A DNA stretch of 64,000 nucleotides from Streptomyces sp. SID13031 (GCF_010548305.1 NZ_JAAGLV010000013.1:1-64000); one strand, 5' to 3'; shown: positions 1-8,710, counted from the stretch's first letter. A program made the numbers and translations. The notes: generated from the letters alone by a model not told the origin.

Positions 1-447
1 CTGCGACGGACCGGAGGCGGTGTCCTTTCACCACCGCACGGTTCAACAGCGCCTCGTGGCGCTCGATATCAGTCAGCCAGACCAGGTTCGGTGCCGGCGC
101 GGTGAACACCCGCTTCACGAGATCGTCGTGCACGGGTGGGCCGGCTTTGCGGTTCAGTCCGCGTTTCTTGGCGTGGACCGACCAGATCCGCTCCTGGCCG
201 CACAGCCTCGCGACCCGGTTCTCGCCCGCGTTGTGGCCCTGGTCGGCGAGTTCGTCGGCGATGAATCGGTACCCGAACGCCGGGTCGTCGGCATGGATGG
301 CCCGGGCCGCGTTGATCAGGTGCGCGTCATCCCAATCGCGTTGTGTGACAGGGTTTCTGCACCACTTGTAGAACGCTTGCTTGGAGAAGCCGAGCACCCG
401 GCAGGGACGCCGTCGACGGCGAGGTCAAGGACCAGCGGGTACATCAT
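1..447 (-). pseudogene. IS3-family transposase OrfB, frameshifted and 3'-incomplete
   Basis: The minus strand reads MMYPLVLDLAVDGVP and then, in a different frame, CRVLGFSKQAFYKWCRNPVT continuing through FGYRFIADELADQG and RKAGPPVHDDLVKRVF to NLVWLTDI. In relatives the DGxP and CRVL segments are in one frame and separated by about four residues, so about 13 bases appear to be lost near position 400, shifting the frame. After WLTDI the translation no longer resembles the DDE core I expect (normally TEH...), so a second rearrangement may lie at the window edge. The DDE residues themselves are not visible here. Confidence 0.7.
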
Positions 448-727
448 TTTGGTTGATGTCGCGGGCGAAGTAGGCAGCGGCCCGGCGCAGGATCTCGTTC
501 TCCTGCTCCAACTGCCGGACCCGCCGCATCGCCTCCCGCAGCTCGACCGACTCTTCTCGAGTCGTTCCGGGGCTGTTGCCGTCCTCGATATCGGCCAGTT
601 TCAGCCAGCGGTGCAGACACGCCTGCGAGATCCCGAAGTCCTTCGCGATCTGAGCGATCGGCGCCTCGCCTTTGCGGGCGACCGCGACCACATCACGACG
701 GAACTCCAACGGAAACGCTTTCGGCAT
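425..727 (-). CDS. IS3-family transposase OrfA
   Basis: A 100-residue DNA-binding subunit of an IS3 transposase. It starts MPKAFPLEFRRDVVAVARKG, has a helix-turn-helix around residues 18-45 (IAKDFGISQACLHRWLK), and ends in a leucine-zipper region (RVRQLEQENEILRRAAAYFA) that normally drives dimerisation and precedes programmed frameshifting into OrfB. I chose the start at 727 because GGAAGG lies 9 nt upstream; an in-frame ATG nine bases further up sits on that ribosome-binding sequence. The frame is intact, but its partner OrfB is broken, so the element is probably immobile unless helped in trans. Confidence 0.85.
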   Translation of the reverse strand: MPKAFPLEFRRDVVAVARKGEAPIAQIAKDFGISQACLHRWLKLADIEDGNSPGTTREESVELREAMRRVRQLEQENEILRRAAAYFARDINQNDVPAGP

Positions 728-906
728 GACAGACATCCTTCCAGCAAGGACCCAAGTCCTCACAGATCAGGAGTCAACCGAACCGCGGGCAGTCCCCACG
801 GTCCTCAACCACTGATCCACCGTAGATTGCCACTTCTGACATCCCACCCAACAAAGCCAAGCCGCGAACGTTGAGTGGGCGGGCCCGACCGGGGGGCGTG
901 AGTACG

Positions 907-2580
907 TCAGCGCACGTGGATGGTCACCGTGACGGTCTTCAGGACTGCGGGCAGTTTAGTGGTGTCGATCTTCAGGATTTCGGCGTTGTCGGTCTGGCCC
1001 GTGGGTGGCAGCACCTTCTGGTGGACCGTCCACTTTCCGTCGGGGTCGACGACGATGGTGTCGATGCCGAAGTCGTCGTCGTTGGACAGATACAGCGTCC
1101 GCCCGCCATCCGTCGTCGCAACACCCTCGACCTTGTCATGCGCGAAGAACCTGCCGGTCGGGTCGAGCTGACTCACCAGCATCCCGACATTGACCGACGG
1201 CTGTTTCTGCGCGACATTGACGCCCGCCTTGGTGAGCGCCGCGAGCGCGGCATTCGTGCCGGCCGCCCCGACGAACGCCTCGGGCGACTTTCCACCGATC
1301 GTCAAACCGCTGACATCCGTTGCGCCGTTGATGTCGACTGCGTTGAGGCTCTTCTGCGCGAACGGCTCGAAATTCCCATCCCGCTCGTCGATGAGGAACT
1401 TCGTGTTGGTCAGCGCGGTGATCTCGCTGGCGGCGCCACCGGTCGTCTGCGGATTGTCGAGCAGGTACAGGTACTGCTTGGTCTGGTACGTCCGCAGGTT
1501 GATCGTCACGATCCGACTCGGCGAGACGTTAGCCGGCTTGACGCCACCCAGATCCGGCTGCTGCAGCGCCGACTGCATGACACCCACGAGAGTCGAGCCG
1601 TCCGGGGTGACTGTCAAGCCTTCCATGCCCTTGTTCTTGGCGCGATACGCGAGTTCGGGCGGCAGGTACCCGATGATCTTGTGGTACGCATTGTCCGGGC
1701 TGTCCTTGTACGGCGTAAGTCGGCCCAACTCGTAGCCCTTGGCATCGAAATGCGTGACGTACGGACCGTACTCGTCCGAGACCCAGAACGTGCCGTCCGG
1801 CAGCGCCACCAGGCCCTCGGAGTCGTAGCCGTACGGATCCCTGGCCACCGGCACCGGCGTACCGCCGTTGGCGTTCGTGGCGACGACGTCGTCGATCACC
1901 TCACTTGTGTCGTGCGGCGGGCGGCCGCTGTACTCGACCCCGCCGAGGCTCTTCGGCCCCTTCAGCGTGATCTGTCCCTGCAGTTGGGCCTTGCCGTTGA
2001 CGAGCTTGAACTTGCCGATCTGTGGCGTGAAGTCGAGCAGCATCTCGGACTTGTTGCCGTCCGGGGCATCGGCGTTCGGCCCGCGATCGGTGAGCCCGTA
2101 GAACGAGCCTGCTTTACCCGGTACCGGCGCAAGGGCCGACCCGAAGCCTTCACCGGAGATCTCGGTGGTGGTCCCGCCCGGCCCGGCGACCTTCGCGAGC
2201 GGCGGCAACGGCTCCCCGTTCGACCCGGCGTCCTTGAACAGCTGTACCGCGTCGGAAGCCGTGTAGGTAAAGGTGTCCACACCCTTGAACCCACCCTTCG
2301 GCACGTACGCGAAAGACCCATTCGCGTCAATCGTCACAGTGCCGTTGGCCGGGTCTGTATTCCGTACTACCGCAGTCGCCCCGAAATCGTTCCGCAGCAC
2401 GTTCCCGGTCACCCGGCCGTGCCCGCTGAACCCGTCGGCGACCGCCCGGAAATCATGCGACGGATTGGCCAGCCACCCAGCAGCCTGGGTCGCAACAGTG
2501 CCCGTGCCCAGCACAGCAGCGGCGGCACCGACCGCAACGACGATCCGGGTCTGCCGGCGGGAGAAGAGTCGTGGAGTCAT
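907..2580 (-). CDS. Secreted phytase-like esterase with N-terminal Ig-like domain
   Basis: A 557-residue exported protein. Residues 1-33 form a signal peptide with an arginine-rich start (RRQTR) and an alanine-rich core. Residues about 45-115 resemble a bacterial cadherin/Ig-like repeat (VTGNVLRNDF, GSFAYVPKGGFKGVDTFTY). From about 125 to the end is the phytase-like beta-propeller family, with FYGLTDRGPNAD, SEGLVALPDGTFWVSDEYGP and KGMEGLTVTPDG. Members of that family are annotated as esterase-like; the true substrate is unknown. It is monocistronic and divergent from the aminopeptidase at 2727. Confidence 0.8.
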   Translation of the reverse strand: MTPRLFSRRQTRIVVAVGAAAAVLGTGTVATQAAGWLANPSHDFRAVADGFSGHGRVTGNVLRNDFGATAVVRNTDPANGTVTIDANGSFAYVPKGGFKGVDTFTYTASDAVQLFKDAGSNGEPLPPLAKVAGPGGTTTEISGEGFGSALAPVPGKAGSFYGLTDRGPNADAPDGNKSEMLLDFTPQIGKFKLVNGKAQLQGQITLKGPKSLGGVEYSGRPPHDTSEVIDDVVATNANGGTPVPVARDPYGYDSEGLVALPDGTFWVSDEYGPYVTHFDAKGYELGRLTPYKDSPDNAYHKIIGYLPPELAYRAKNKGMEGLTVTPDGSTLVGVMQSALQQPDLGGVKPANVSPSRIVTINLRTYQTKQYLYLLDNPQTTGGAASEITALTNTKFLIDERDGNFEPFAQKSLNAVDINGATDVSGLTIGGKSPEAFVGAAGTNAALAALTKAGVNVAQKQPSVNVGMLVSQLDPTGRFFAHDKVEGVATTDGGRTLYLSNDDDFGIDTIVVDPDGKWTVHQKVLPPTGQTDNAEILKIDTTKLPAVLKTVTVTIHVR

Positions 2581-2726
2581 ACCCCTGAACCTGTCCCTCA
2601 GCGGTGAATTTCGAGCCGCACTTCGGTGAACTCTCAGAGTGAGATGGCCAGCCGCATCCGCACCTGAATCGCCAGACCCCTTGCCTCTGCCGGTGGTACG
2701 GGTTCAGGATGCGTCGGGGAGGAACC

Positions 2727-4322
2727 ATGAGAATCCGTCGTTTGATTGTCGCTGCCACCGTCTCGTCCGCACTGGTTGCCGGGGTGATGTCAGTCCCCGT
2801 CGCGACCGCTGCGCCGTCGGGACCGACCTCGGTCGGCTATACGCCGCCGCCCGTGCAGTGGGGCGCATGCACCGTTCCACGCCTGGTGGCCGCCGGCGCT
2901 CAATGCGGTTACGTCGTCGTACCGCTCGACTACGACCGTCCCAACGGAACGAAGATCCAGCTCGCGGTCTCCCGGGTGAAGCACAAGACGCCCGACGCGC
3001 AGGCGCAGGGTCCGATGCTGGTGAATCCGGGTGGTCCGGGCGGCTCCGGCCTGATCTACGCGATCTTCGGCGATTTCGTCCCCGACGGTGCCGGTGACGC
3101 CTACGACTGGATCGGTTTCGACCCGCGTGGTGTCGGCTCGAGCAAGCCGGCGCTGAGCTGCATCCCCGACTACGCCGGCTATAACCGTCCGTTCTATGTG
3201 CCGGTCACGCCGAAGCTGGAACAGACCTGGATCAAGCTCTCCAAGTCGTACGCGAAGGCTTGTGACGCCGACCAGCACGCGCTGCTGGGCCACCTCAAGA
3301 CCATCGACTCGGCGCGCGACATGGAGAGCATCCGCAAAGCCCTCGGCGCCCCGCAGATCAACTTCTACGGATTCTCGTACGGCACCTACCTGGGCCAGGT
3401 GTACGGAACGCTCTATCCGGACAAGCTGCGCCGGGTCATCTTCGACGGCGTCGTGGACGCGCGGCGGGTCTGGTACGGGGCCAACCTCGACCAGGACATC
3501 GCATTCAACAAGAGCGTCAAGGTGTTCTTCCAGTACGTCGCCGCGCACGACTCGACCTGGCATCTCGGCAAGACCGAAGCCGTGGTCGAACGCCGGTACT
3601 ACGCCGAACTGCACAAGCTCATCGGCCACCCGGCCGACGGCAAGATCGGTCCGGACGAGTGGACCGACATCTTCACCCAGGCGGGGTACTACGTGTACGG
3701 CTGGGTGGACGTCGCCAACGCCTTCGCCGCCTGGGTGCATGATCGCGATGCTGCGCCCCTGGTCGAGCTCTACGGCGGCCCACCCTTCGACGACAACGGA
3801 TACGCCATCTACCTGGGCGTCCAGTGCACAGACACCCAGTGGCCCACAAACGCGAACGCAGTACGGCGCGACAACTGGCGCACCTACGCGAAGGCGCCGT
3901 TCCTGACCTGGTCCAACGCCTGGTTCAACGCCCCCTGCGCCTATTGGCCGGCAAAGGCCGGTCGCCCGGTCAAGATCGACGGCAGCAAGGTGAAGAGCGC
4001 CTTGCTGATCAACGAGACACTGGACGCGGCCACTCCTTACTCGGGAGCCCTGCAAACCCGGAAGGTCTTCCCTCACTCGGTCCTGATCGAGGGGGTAGGC
4101 GGTACCACCCACGCCGGCTCCCTGTCCGGCGTGACCTGCACCGACGATCGCATCGTCGCCTATCTGCAAACCGGCGCTCTACCAGCCCGCAAAGCCGGCA
4201 ACCGCTCCGACCTCCAATGCGACCCGGTCCCCGCCCCCGAACCAGCAGCGGCCCTGGCCCCCACCGCCAAATCCACCAACCCGGCAACAGTTCTCCGAAG
4301 GTCTCTGCCGGTATACCGCTGA
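2727..4322 (+). CDS. Secreted alpha/beta hydrolase, TAP/SlpE-type tripeptidyl aminopeptidase family
   Basis: A 531-residue exported serine hydrolase. A signal peptide ends near AATAAP-type residues about 30. The oxyanion region reads LVNPGGPGGSG, the strand-turn IGFDPRGVGSSKP follows, and the nucleophile elbow is GFSYGT (Ser near residue 216). The acid is probably in NETLDAATP and the histidine in GGTTHAG near 460. The C-terminal TAP-like segment is typical of actinobacterial secreted tripeptidyl aminopeptidases, which trim peptides outside the cell. The start at 2727 has GGGGAGGA just upstream; the ATG at 2709 overlaps no such site. A strong hairpin terminator follows at 4366. Confidence 0.85.
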   Translation: MRIRRLIVAATVSSALVAGVMSVPVATAAPSGPTSVGYTPPPVQWGACTVPRLVAAGAQCGYVVVPLDYDRPNGTKIQLAVSRVKHKTPDAQAQGPMLVNPGGPGGSGLIYAIFGDFVPDGAGDAYDWIGFDPRGVGSSKPALSCIPDYAGYNRPFYVPVTPKLEQTWIKLSKSYAKACDADQHALLGHLKTIDSARDMESIRKALGAPQINFYGFSYGTYLGQVYGTLYPDKLRRVIFDGVVDARRVWYGANLDQDIAFNKSVKVFFQYVAAHDSTWHLGKTEAVVERRYYAELHKLIGHPADGKIGPDEWTDIFTQAGYYVYGWVDVANAFAAWVHDRDAAPLVELYGGPPFDDNGYAIYLGVQCTDTQWPTNANAVRRDNWRTYAKAPFLTWSNAWFNAPCAYWPAKAGRPVKIDGSKVKSALLINETLDAATPYSGALQTRKVFPHSVLIEGVGGTTHAGSLSGVTCTDDRIVAYLQTGALPARKAGNRSDLQCDPVPAPEPAAALAPTAKSTNPATVLRRSLPVYR

Positions 4323-4365
4323 AGCCGCCGGCAAGTCAGCGCTGGACGGAGTCGAGACACCTACC

Positions 4366-4395
4366 GGCAAGGCCGTTCGCTCGGACGGCCTTGCC
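4366..4395 (+). terminator. Hairpin terminator after the aminopeptidase gene
   Basis: An 11-bp perfect inverted repeat, GGCAAGGCCGT / ACGGCCTTGCC, with an 8-nt loop, beginning 43 nt after the stop codon at 4322. There is no U-tract, as is common in high-GC actinobacteria. Confidence 0.65.
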
Positions 4396-4404
4396 AACGG
4401 CGTC

Positions 4405-4599
4405 GCGCCGGACCTGCGCGGCTACGGCGACTCCGATCTCGCGCCGGACGACTTCTACGACCACAACGCGTTCACTACGGACCTGACCGGCCTGCTCGAC
4501 CAGTTCGGGTGGGTGGACCGCGCGCTCCTTCTGCGGCGATCTACCGGTGACCTGAACCAGGCCTGGCACAGCGCGTATGACTACACGCTTACATCGTGA
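4405..4599 (+). pseudogene. Remnant of an alpha/beta hydrolase (N- and C-terminal parts missing)
   Basis: The open frame reads APDLRGYGDSDLAPDDFYDH, then NAFTTDLTGLLDQFGWVDRA, and stops at 4597-4599. DLRGYGDSD is the strand-4 signature of epoxide hydrolase/dehalogenase-type alpha/beta hydrolases, and the following LLDQFG helix precedes the nucleophile elbow in intact enzymes. The HG oxyanion motif that should lie about 40 residues upstream is absent, and the nucleophile elbow is missing. No start codon or ribosome-binding site is present, so this is a gene fossil. Confidence 0.65.
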
Positions 4600-4697
4600 T
4601 CCACCGCAGCGAGGGACCTGACGAGCCTTCGTCCGCGCGGCGCGTGGGGGGCCAGGTTGTGACGCCGGCCGGGCTGTGCGCGAGCGTCGGCTGGGCG

Positions 4698-5417
4698 TCA
4701 GTCGGTGGCGGCGGCCGGGGGCGTGCGAGCCGCCTCCGGAGCAGGTGCGCCCTGCGCCCGCACGGCCGGCGCCGGCGGTGTCTGCCGCGCCGCGCGCAGT
4801 ACCCCGATGACGGCGCCGATGAGCCACAGCGCGAAGGCCACGGACGCCATGCCCCCGCTCCAGAAGCCGGACAGGCACAGCACGGCGACGGCGTAGGACA
4901 CCCAGACGGCCCACGTCGGCAGGGCGCGCGCCTGCTGGGCGATCCGCGTCGTCACGGCGACCAGCGCCGCGCCGCCGGTCAGCCCGGTGAGCGCGATGAT
5001 GAGCCCTGCTGTGCCGAGCACGCGGGCGGTGTCCGGGTCGAGGGTGAATTCGTCCGACCATGCTGTGAATGCGCTCGACACACTGAGTGACACCCCTGTG
5101 ATCATCAGCCCGCCGAGCAGCGCCGCCGCCGGCACGGTCGCGTGCGCGAGCGGATCGCCGCCGGACAGCCGTTCCAGCACCCGCCGCAGACCGACGGCGA
5201 ACCAGAGCAGCAGCGCGATCCCCACGCCGAGTACCGGCAGCCCGATGCCGGCGGCGGTCTGCCACGCGCCGTCGTCGAGCCTCTTGAGGAGGGCGGCGTC
5301 CGACACGCCTGGGTCGTCGACGCCGACCGGCGCGCACAGCGCCACCCCGACGACGAGCAGCACGACCGAAGCGGCGCCCGCCCACCCAGCGCGCCGAAGA
5401 ACTCTTGACTCGTCCAT
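4698..5417 (-). CDS. Integral membrane protein of unknown function (about 6 TM segments)
   Basis: A 239-residue hydrophobic protein. Likely membrane helices lie near residues 12-32, 55-78, 92-112, 130-152, 165-183 and 190-212, followed by a proline/alanine-rich cytoplasmic-type tail (TPPAPAVRAQGAPAPEAART). I recognise no catalytic motif. The start at 5417 is set by GGGAGGC on the minus strand just upstream; the open frame extends to 5531, but the added residues are not membrane-protein-like and have no ribosome-binding site. It lies just left of the outermost tRNA-derived repeat. Confidence 0.65.
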   Translation of the reverse strand: MDESRVLRRAGWAGAASVVLLVVGVALCAPVGVDDPGVSDAALLKRLDDGAWQTAAGIGLPVLGVGIALLLWFAVGLRRVLERLSGGDPLAHATVPAAALLGGLMITGVSLSVSSAFTAWSDEFTLDPDTARVLGTAGLIIALTGLTGGAALVAVTTRIAQQARALPTWAVWVSYAVAVLCLSGFWSGGMASVAFALWLIGAVIGVLRAARQTPPAPAVRAQGAPAPEAARTPPAAATD

Positions 5418-5623
5418 GCCGCCTCCCACGGTCGCGGCCACGGGTGGGTCGGAGTGGTGCAGCACCAGGATCCGGCCCGCGGCGCGAAGTACCGCCAGTC
5501 CGAGTTTGCACGTGTATCGAGCCACCAGCAAGGGGCTGGCGGCCCGGTACGCCGGATAGGAACATTGCTGGACTGGCCGAAGGATCGGCGGTTCTCAGAA
5601 CGAGGAATCGCAGGTCCGAAGTG

Positions 5624-5660
5624 TGGTCAGATGCGGTCTCGAACCGCCGGCCTTCCGCTT
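5624..5660 (-). repeat. Degenerate copy of tRNA-Phe 3' end (old att remnant, outermost)
   Basis: 37 nt that match tRNA-Phe positions 14070-14106 at 34 sites: mismatches are AT for GG after GGTCAG, and one G for A. The preceding bases (CGCAGGTC...GTGGTCAG) also resemble the sequence just outside the tRNA at 14056-14076, so homology runs slightly beyond the gene. It lacks the 5' half of a tRNA and cannot fold into one. I read it as the far boundary of the oldest insertion at the tRNA-Phe gene. Confidence 0.7.
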
Positions 5661-5763
5661 GTGAGGAAGGCGCTCAGCCATGCCGACCGACCCTAGTGAT
5701 GAGTTGTCGCGCCCGCACCCGTCATACCTACGACCGGAAACGACGAGACTGAAGGATTACGTG

Positions 5764-6793
5764 ATGAGTGCGGGCATACAGCTGGAGGAGCTGGGCATGA
5801 GCGGGCTGGGCGAGAGCGGGCTGGGCGAGAACGGGCTGGGCGAGGTGGACGAGCCGGCGTTCTCGGGGCTGGCGGAGCGGCACCGGCGGGAGTTGCACGT
5901 GCACTGCTACCGGATGCTCGGGTCGTTCGAGGACGCCGAGGACACCGTGCAGGAGACGTTCCTCCGTGCCTGGCGGCGGCGGGAGACCTTCGAGGGGCGG
6001 TCGACGTTCCGGGCCTGGCTGTACCGGATCGCCACCCAACGCCTGCCTGGACCTGCTCGACAAGTGCCGCCCAGAGCCTGCGATCGGTGGCGAGGTGCTG
6101 TGGCTGCAGCCCTACCCGGACCGGCTGCTCGACGAGCTGCCCGCCGGCGACGCGGACGAGCCGGAGACTGTCGCCGTCGCCCGGGAGACGATCGAGCTGG
6201 CCTACCTGGTCGCAGTCCAGCACCTCGCGCCGCGCCCGCGGGCCGTGCTAATCCTGCGGGACGTGCTCGGCTGGCCGGCGAAGGACGTCGCGGAGCTCCT
6301 CGGGGACTCCGTCAACTCCGTGAACAGCGCGCTGCAGCGGGCCCGCGCCGGCATGCGGGAGCACCTGCCCGCCGAGCGGCAGGACTGGACCGGCGGTGAG
6401 GAGGACGCTGGGACGCGCGAGCTGGTGCGCCGCTATACCGACGCCAGCGTGGCCACGGACGTCGACGGGCTCGCGGCACTGCTGCGGGACGACGTCCGCA
6501 GCTCGATGCCGCCTACGCCGGGCCTGTACGTCGGCCGCGACGCGGTGGTGAACGACTGGGTCGAGGGCGGCTTCGAGGGCATGAAGGGCCTGCGCGCCGT
6601 CCTCACCTCCGTGAACCGGCAGCCTGCCGTCGCCTTCTACCTCTGGCGGAAGCAGGAGGGCGCGTACCTGCCGCTGACGATCGACGTCCTGCGCGTCACC
6701 GGCGGGGCGATCACCGAGATCGTCACGTTCCACGAGGACCAGTTCCCGCGGCTCGGGCTACCGGAGCGCCTGCCGGCGTACGGCACGGAGTAG
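5764..6793 (+). pseudogene. ECF sigma factor (SigG/TIGR02960 type, SnoaL-like tail), frameshifted
   Basis: Two frames together encode a complete ECF sigma factor of about 343 residues. The first frame gives region 2 ([46 protein letters not shown]). The second resumes with [12 protein letters not shown] and carries region 4 ([30 protein letters not shown]) and a C-terminal SnoaL-like domain (RRYTDASVATDVDGLAALLR to FHEDQFPRLGLPERLPAY). The break is one extra C in the CCC run at 6035-6037. As read, translation leaves region 2 and yields a long nonsense arginine-rich tail. Near the N-terminus, [15 protein letters not shown] is a 15-bp tandem repeat. A sequencing error is possible. The next two genes follow closely. 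Confidence 0.75.
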
Positions 6794-6798
6794 TACCG

Positions 6799-7080
6799 GT
6801 GTGGACGCTCGCGCTGCGCGGTGGCGCGCGTGTCGCGGTGGTCGCGGCGGAGTGGTGCGACGCGTTCGGCGTCGTCACCCGCGGGCGGGTGCAGCTGGAG
6901 CTGCGGGACGGCGAGCACGGGCCGGTCCTCGGACGCGACGCCGGGTTCTGGCTCCGCGGCACCGGCGTCCGCGCCCTGCGGAACCCCGGCCGTCGCACGG
7001 CGAGGGTGCGCATCGTCACCCCCCGGGGCCAGGACCGTCATCTGCCAGTCAACCCACCCCGTACGCCAGTTACCGAATGA
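6799..7080 (+). CDS. Small hypothetical protein downstream of the ECF sigma gene
   Basis: A 93-residue protein starting with GTG five bases after the sigma-factor stop. The body (ALRGGARVAVVAAEWCDAFG, VVTRGRVQLELRDGEHGPVL, GFWLRGTGVRAL) looks like a small beta-rich fold of cupin type, but I cannot assign it. It has no signal peptide or membrane segment. The tight spacing suggests co-transcription with the sigma factor and the next gene. Confidence 0.5.
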   Translation: MWTLALRGGARVAVVAAEWCDAFGVVTRGRVQLELRDGEHGPVLGRDAGFWLRGTGVRALRNPGRRTARVRIVTPRGQDRHLPVNPPRTPVTE

Positions 7081-7093
7081 TGGAAGGAACAAC

Positions 7094-7540
7094 ATGAATG
7101 ACACCGGGGCCGTCGCAGGCCCAGTATCGGGCCAGACCAGCCACACTCACCGGCTCCGCGGGCTCGCCGGCACCGGCTTCATTGCCACGCTCGCAGCGAT
7201 GGTCGCCACCACCCTCGCCGCTGCGCTTGCCCAGGCCATTGGCGTCGACTTCGAGGTCCCCGATGGTGGCAAGAAGATCCCGTTGTCCGGGTTCGCCGTG
7301 GTGACCTGCTTCTTCTCGGTCGTGGGCATCGTCATTGCCGGCGCTCTTCTTCGTTGGAGCGCTCGCCCCGCCCAGCGATTCGTGTGGACGGCAATGTCGC
7401 TGACCGCGATCTCGTTGGTCCCGCCCCTCCTCGCCGAGGCAAACCCCGCCACCACCACCGCCCTCCTCGGGCTACACCTCGTCGCCGCGACGGTGATGAT
7501 CCCCACCCTGGCGCGGAGCATCCGCACCCAGACCAATTGA
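7094..7540 (+). CDS. DUF6069-type four-helix membrane protein
   Basis: A 148-residue protein with four predicted membrane helices (around residues 23-48, 62-85, 95-112 and 118-138) and the motif GGKKIPLSGFAVVTCFF in the first extracellular loop, which matches my memory of the DUF6069 family. The function of the family is unknown. GGAAGGAA lies 6-13 nt before the ATG. It is 13 nt downstream of the preceding small gene, completing a three-gene run with the sigma factor. Confidence 0.7.
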   Translation: MNDTGAVAGPVSGQTSHTHRLRGLAGTGFIATLAAMVATTLAAALAQAIGVDFEVPDGGKKIPLSGFAVVTCFFSVVGIVIAGALLRWSARPAQRFVWTAMSLTAISLVPPLLAEANPATTTALLGLHLVAATVMIPTLARSIRTQTN

Positions 7541-7548
7541 CGAAGCAG

Positions 7549-7647
7549 AGGGCCATCGCACGGCGTGCGGTGGTTGAGTACAGCGGCTGGTACGACGGCG
7601 CCCGGCTGCACAGCACTCTCGGCTACCGCAGCCTCGCCGAAAAATAG
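7549..7647 (+). pseudogene. C-terminal fragment of an IS3-type transposase
   Basis: About 33 codons immediately after the DUF6069 stop read ARRAVVEYSGWYDGARLHST then LGYRSLAEK and a stop. This is the well-known C-terminal end of IS3-type OrfB proteins (EYxxWYNxxRxHSxLGYxSPAxxE). Nothing of the catalytic core remains. It marks a junction between the sigma-factor run and the phosphotransferase gene. Confidence 0.65.
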
Positions 7648-7687
7648 GGGGACCGAACAAGATCACGAATGTAGCCTGACCCAAATC

Positions 7688-8554
7688 ATGGAGATGTCCG
7701 ACATCACGCGTGCGATCGCGGCTGCGACTTCGGTTGCCGCATCGCTCGACCTGCCAGCCAACGACGCAATCGTTCTCCACAACTCGAACAAGCTGGCGCT
7801 ACGGCTGACGCCATGCGACGTGCTTGCCCGGGTCGCCTTTGTGGGGCAAGAGGTTGCACAGCTCGAAGTCGAGCTCGCTCAACGGCTCGCCGAGGTCGGA
7901 TGCCCGGTGGGCGCCTTGGAGCCTCGGGTGGACCCGCTTGTTTACAAGCGCGATGGCTTCGCAGTGACGCTGTGGATCTACTACGAGCCCGTGACACCTC
8001 ACGTCTCACCAGTCGGCTACGCCAAGGCGCTGGAGCGGCTGCACGCCGGCATGCGCAAGGTTGATGTGGCGAGCCCACGGTTCACGGATCGAATCGCGGA
8101 GGCGGAAGAAGTCGTTGCCAACCCGGATCTATCGCCGGAGCTTGCCGACGCAGACCGCGTGTTCCTCAGCGGCAGGCTGGCCAGCCTGCGACGAGCGATC
8201 GAGGAGCGCGGCGCCGTGGAGCAGTTGCTGCACGGTGAGCCGCATCAAGGCAATGTGCTCAGCACGAAGAATGGCCCGTTGTTCATCGACCTTGAGACGT
8301 GCTGCCGTGGACCGGTCGAGTTCGACCTCGCCCATGCTCCCGAAGAGGTCTGCGAGCACTACCCGAACGTCGACCAAGGCCTGCTGGATGAGTGCCGACA
8401 GCTCGTCCTCGCGATGCTCGCGGCATGGCGTTGGGAGCTTGGCGACCAGTTTCCGAATGGGAGGCGATTCGGAGAAGAATTCCTCCGCTTGCTGCGAGAG
8501 GATTCACCCTGGCCGACCTTCGACACGGTAACAAGGCGACTGGGCGGCCTGTAG
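7688..8554 (+). CDS. Aminoglycoside-phosphotransferase-like kinase (APH/ChoK fold)
   Basis: A 288-residue protein kinase-like enzyme. The catalytic loop is LLHGEPHQGNVL (residues about 180-191), where relatives have HGDxxxxN; Glu stands at the usual catalytic Asp position. The metal-binding loop is FIDLETC, equivalent to IDxx in APH proteins. The N-lobe has ALRLTPCDVLARVA, plausibly the nucleotide-binding strands. Substrate is unknown; aminoglycosides, choline-like alcohols or macrolides are all phosphorylated by this fold. Resistance function is not supported by the sequence alone. It lies in the first segment of the tRNA-Phe accessory region. Confidence 0.7.
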   Translation: MEMSDITRAIAAATSVAASLDLPANDAIVLHNSNKLALRLTPCDVLARVAFVGQEVAQLEVELAQRLAEVGCPVGALEPRVDPLVYKRDGFAVTLWIYYEPVTPHVSPVGYAKALERLHAGMRKVDVASPRFTDRIAEAEEVVANPDLSPELADADRVFLSGRLASLRRAIEERGAVEQLLHGEPHQGNVLSTKNGPLFIDLETCCRGPVEFDLAHAPEEVCEHYPNVDQGLLDECRQLVLAMLAAWRWELGDQFPNGRRFGEEFLRLLREDSPWPTFDTVTRRLGGL

Positions 8555-8710
8555 AAGTCGCCGAAGGTCACTCGAAAGCAGCAAGGAACCAAGCGGCGAG
8601 GCCGTCACCGTTGCAACCCACCTCACCGCGGAGTCGGTCGCTGGGTGACGTTGCCGGACTAGCGGGGCAGTCGGCGGATCTCAGATCGAGATCCACGCTC
8701 AAGAATGTGC

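Larger units (their letters stand above)
1..812 (-). mobile_element. Decayed IS3-family insertion sequence (partial, runs off window)
   Basis: The minus strand carries the usual IS3 order: a short HTH/leucine-zipper OrfA followed by an integrase-type OrfB in another frame. OrfB is broken, and the element continues past position 1. The outer end near 800-812 is only estimated, from the GC-rich sequence upstream of OrfA; I could not pair it with an opposite terminal repeat because that end lies outside the window. This element is not obviously part of the tRNA-Phe array that begins at 5.6 kb. Confidence 0.75.

Noticed and set aside
871-2607. A 578-codon frame on the plus strand opposite the phytase-like gene
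   Set aside because: High-GC antisense frame; no family, signal or ribosome site, and the minus-strand protein has clear domains.
5531-5623. A possible integrase C-terminus next to the outermost att copy
   Set aside because: The short frame HVYRATSKGLAARYAG has none of the integrase boxes.
7688-8554. Calling the APH-like gene an aminoglycoside resistance gene
   Set aside because: The fold is shared by many kinases and the catalytic Asp is replaced by Glu; no substrate evidence.
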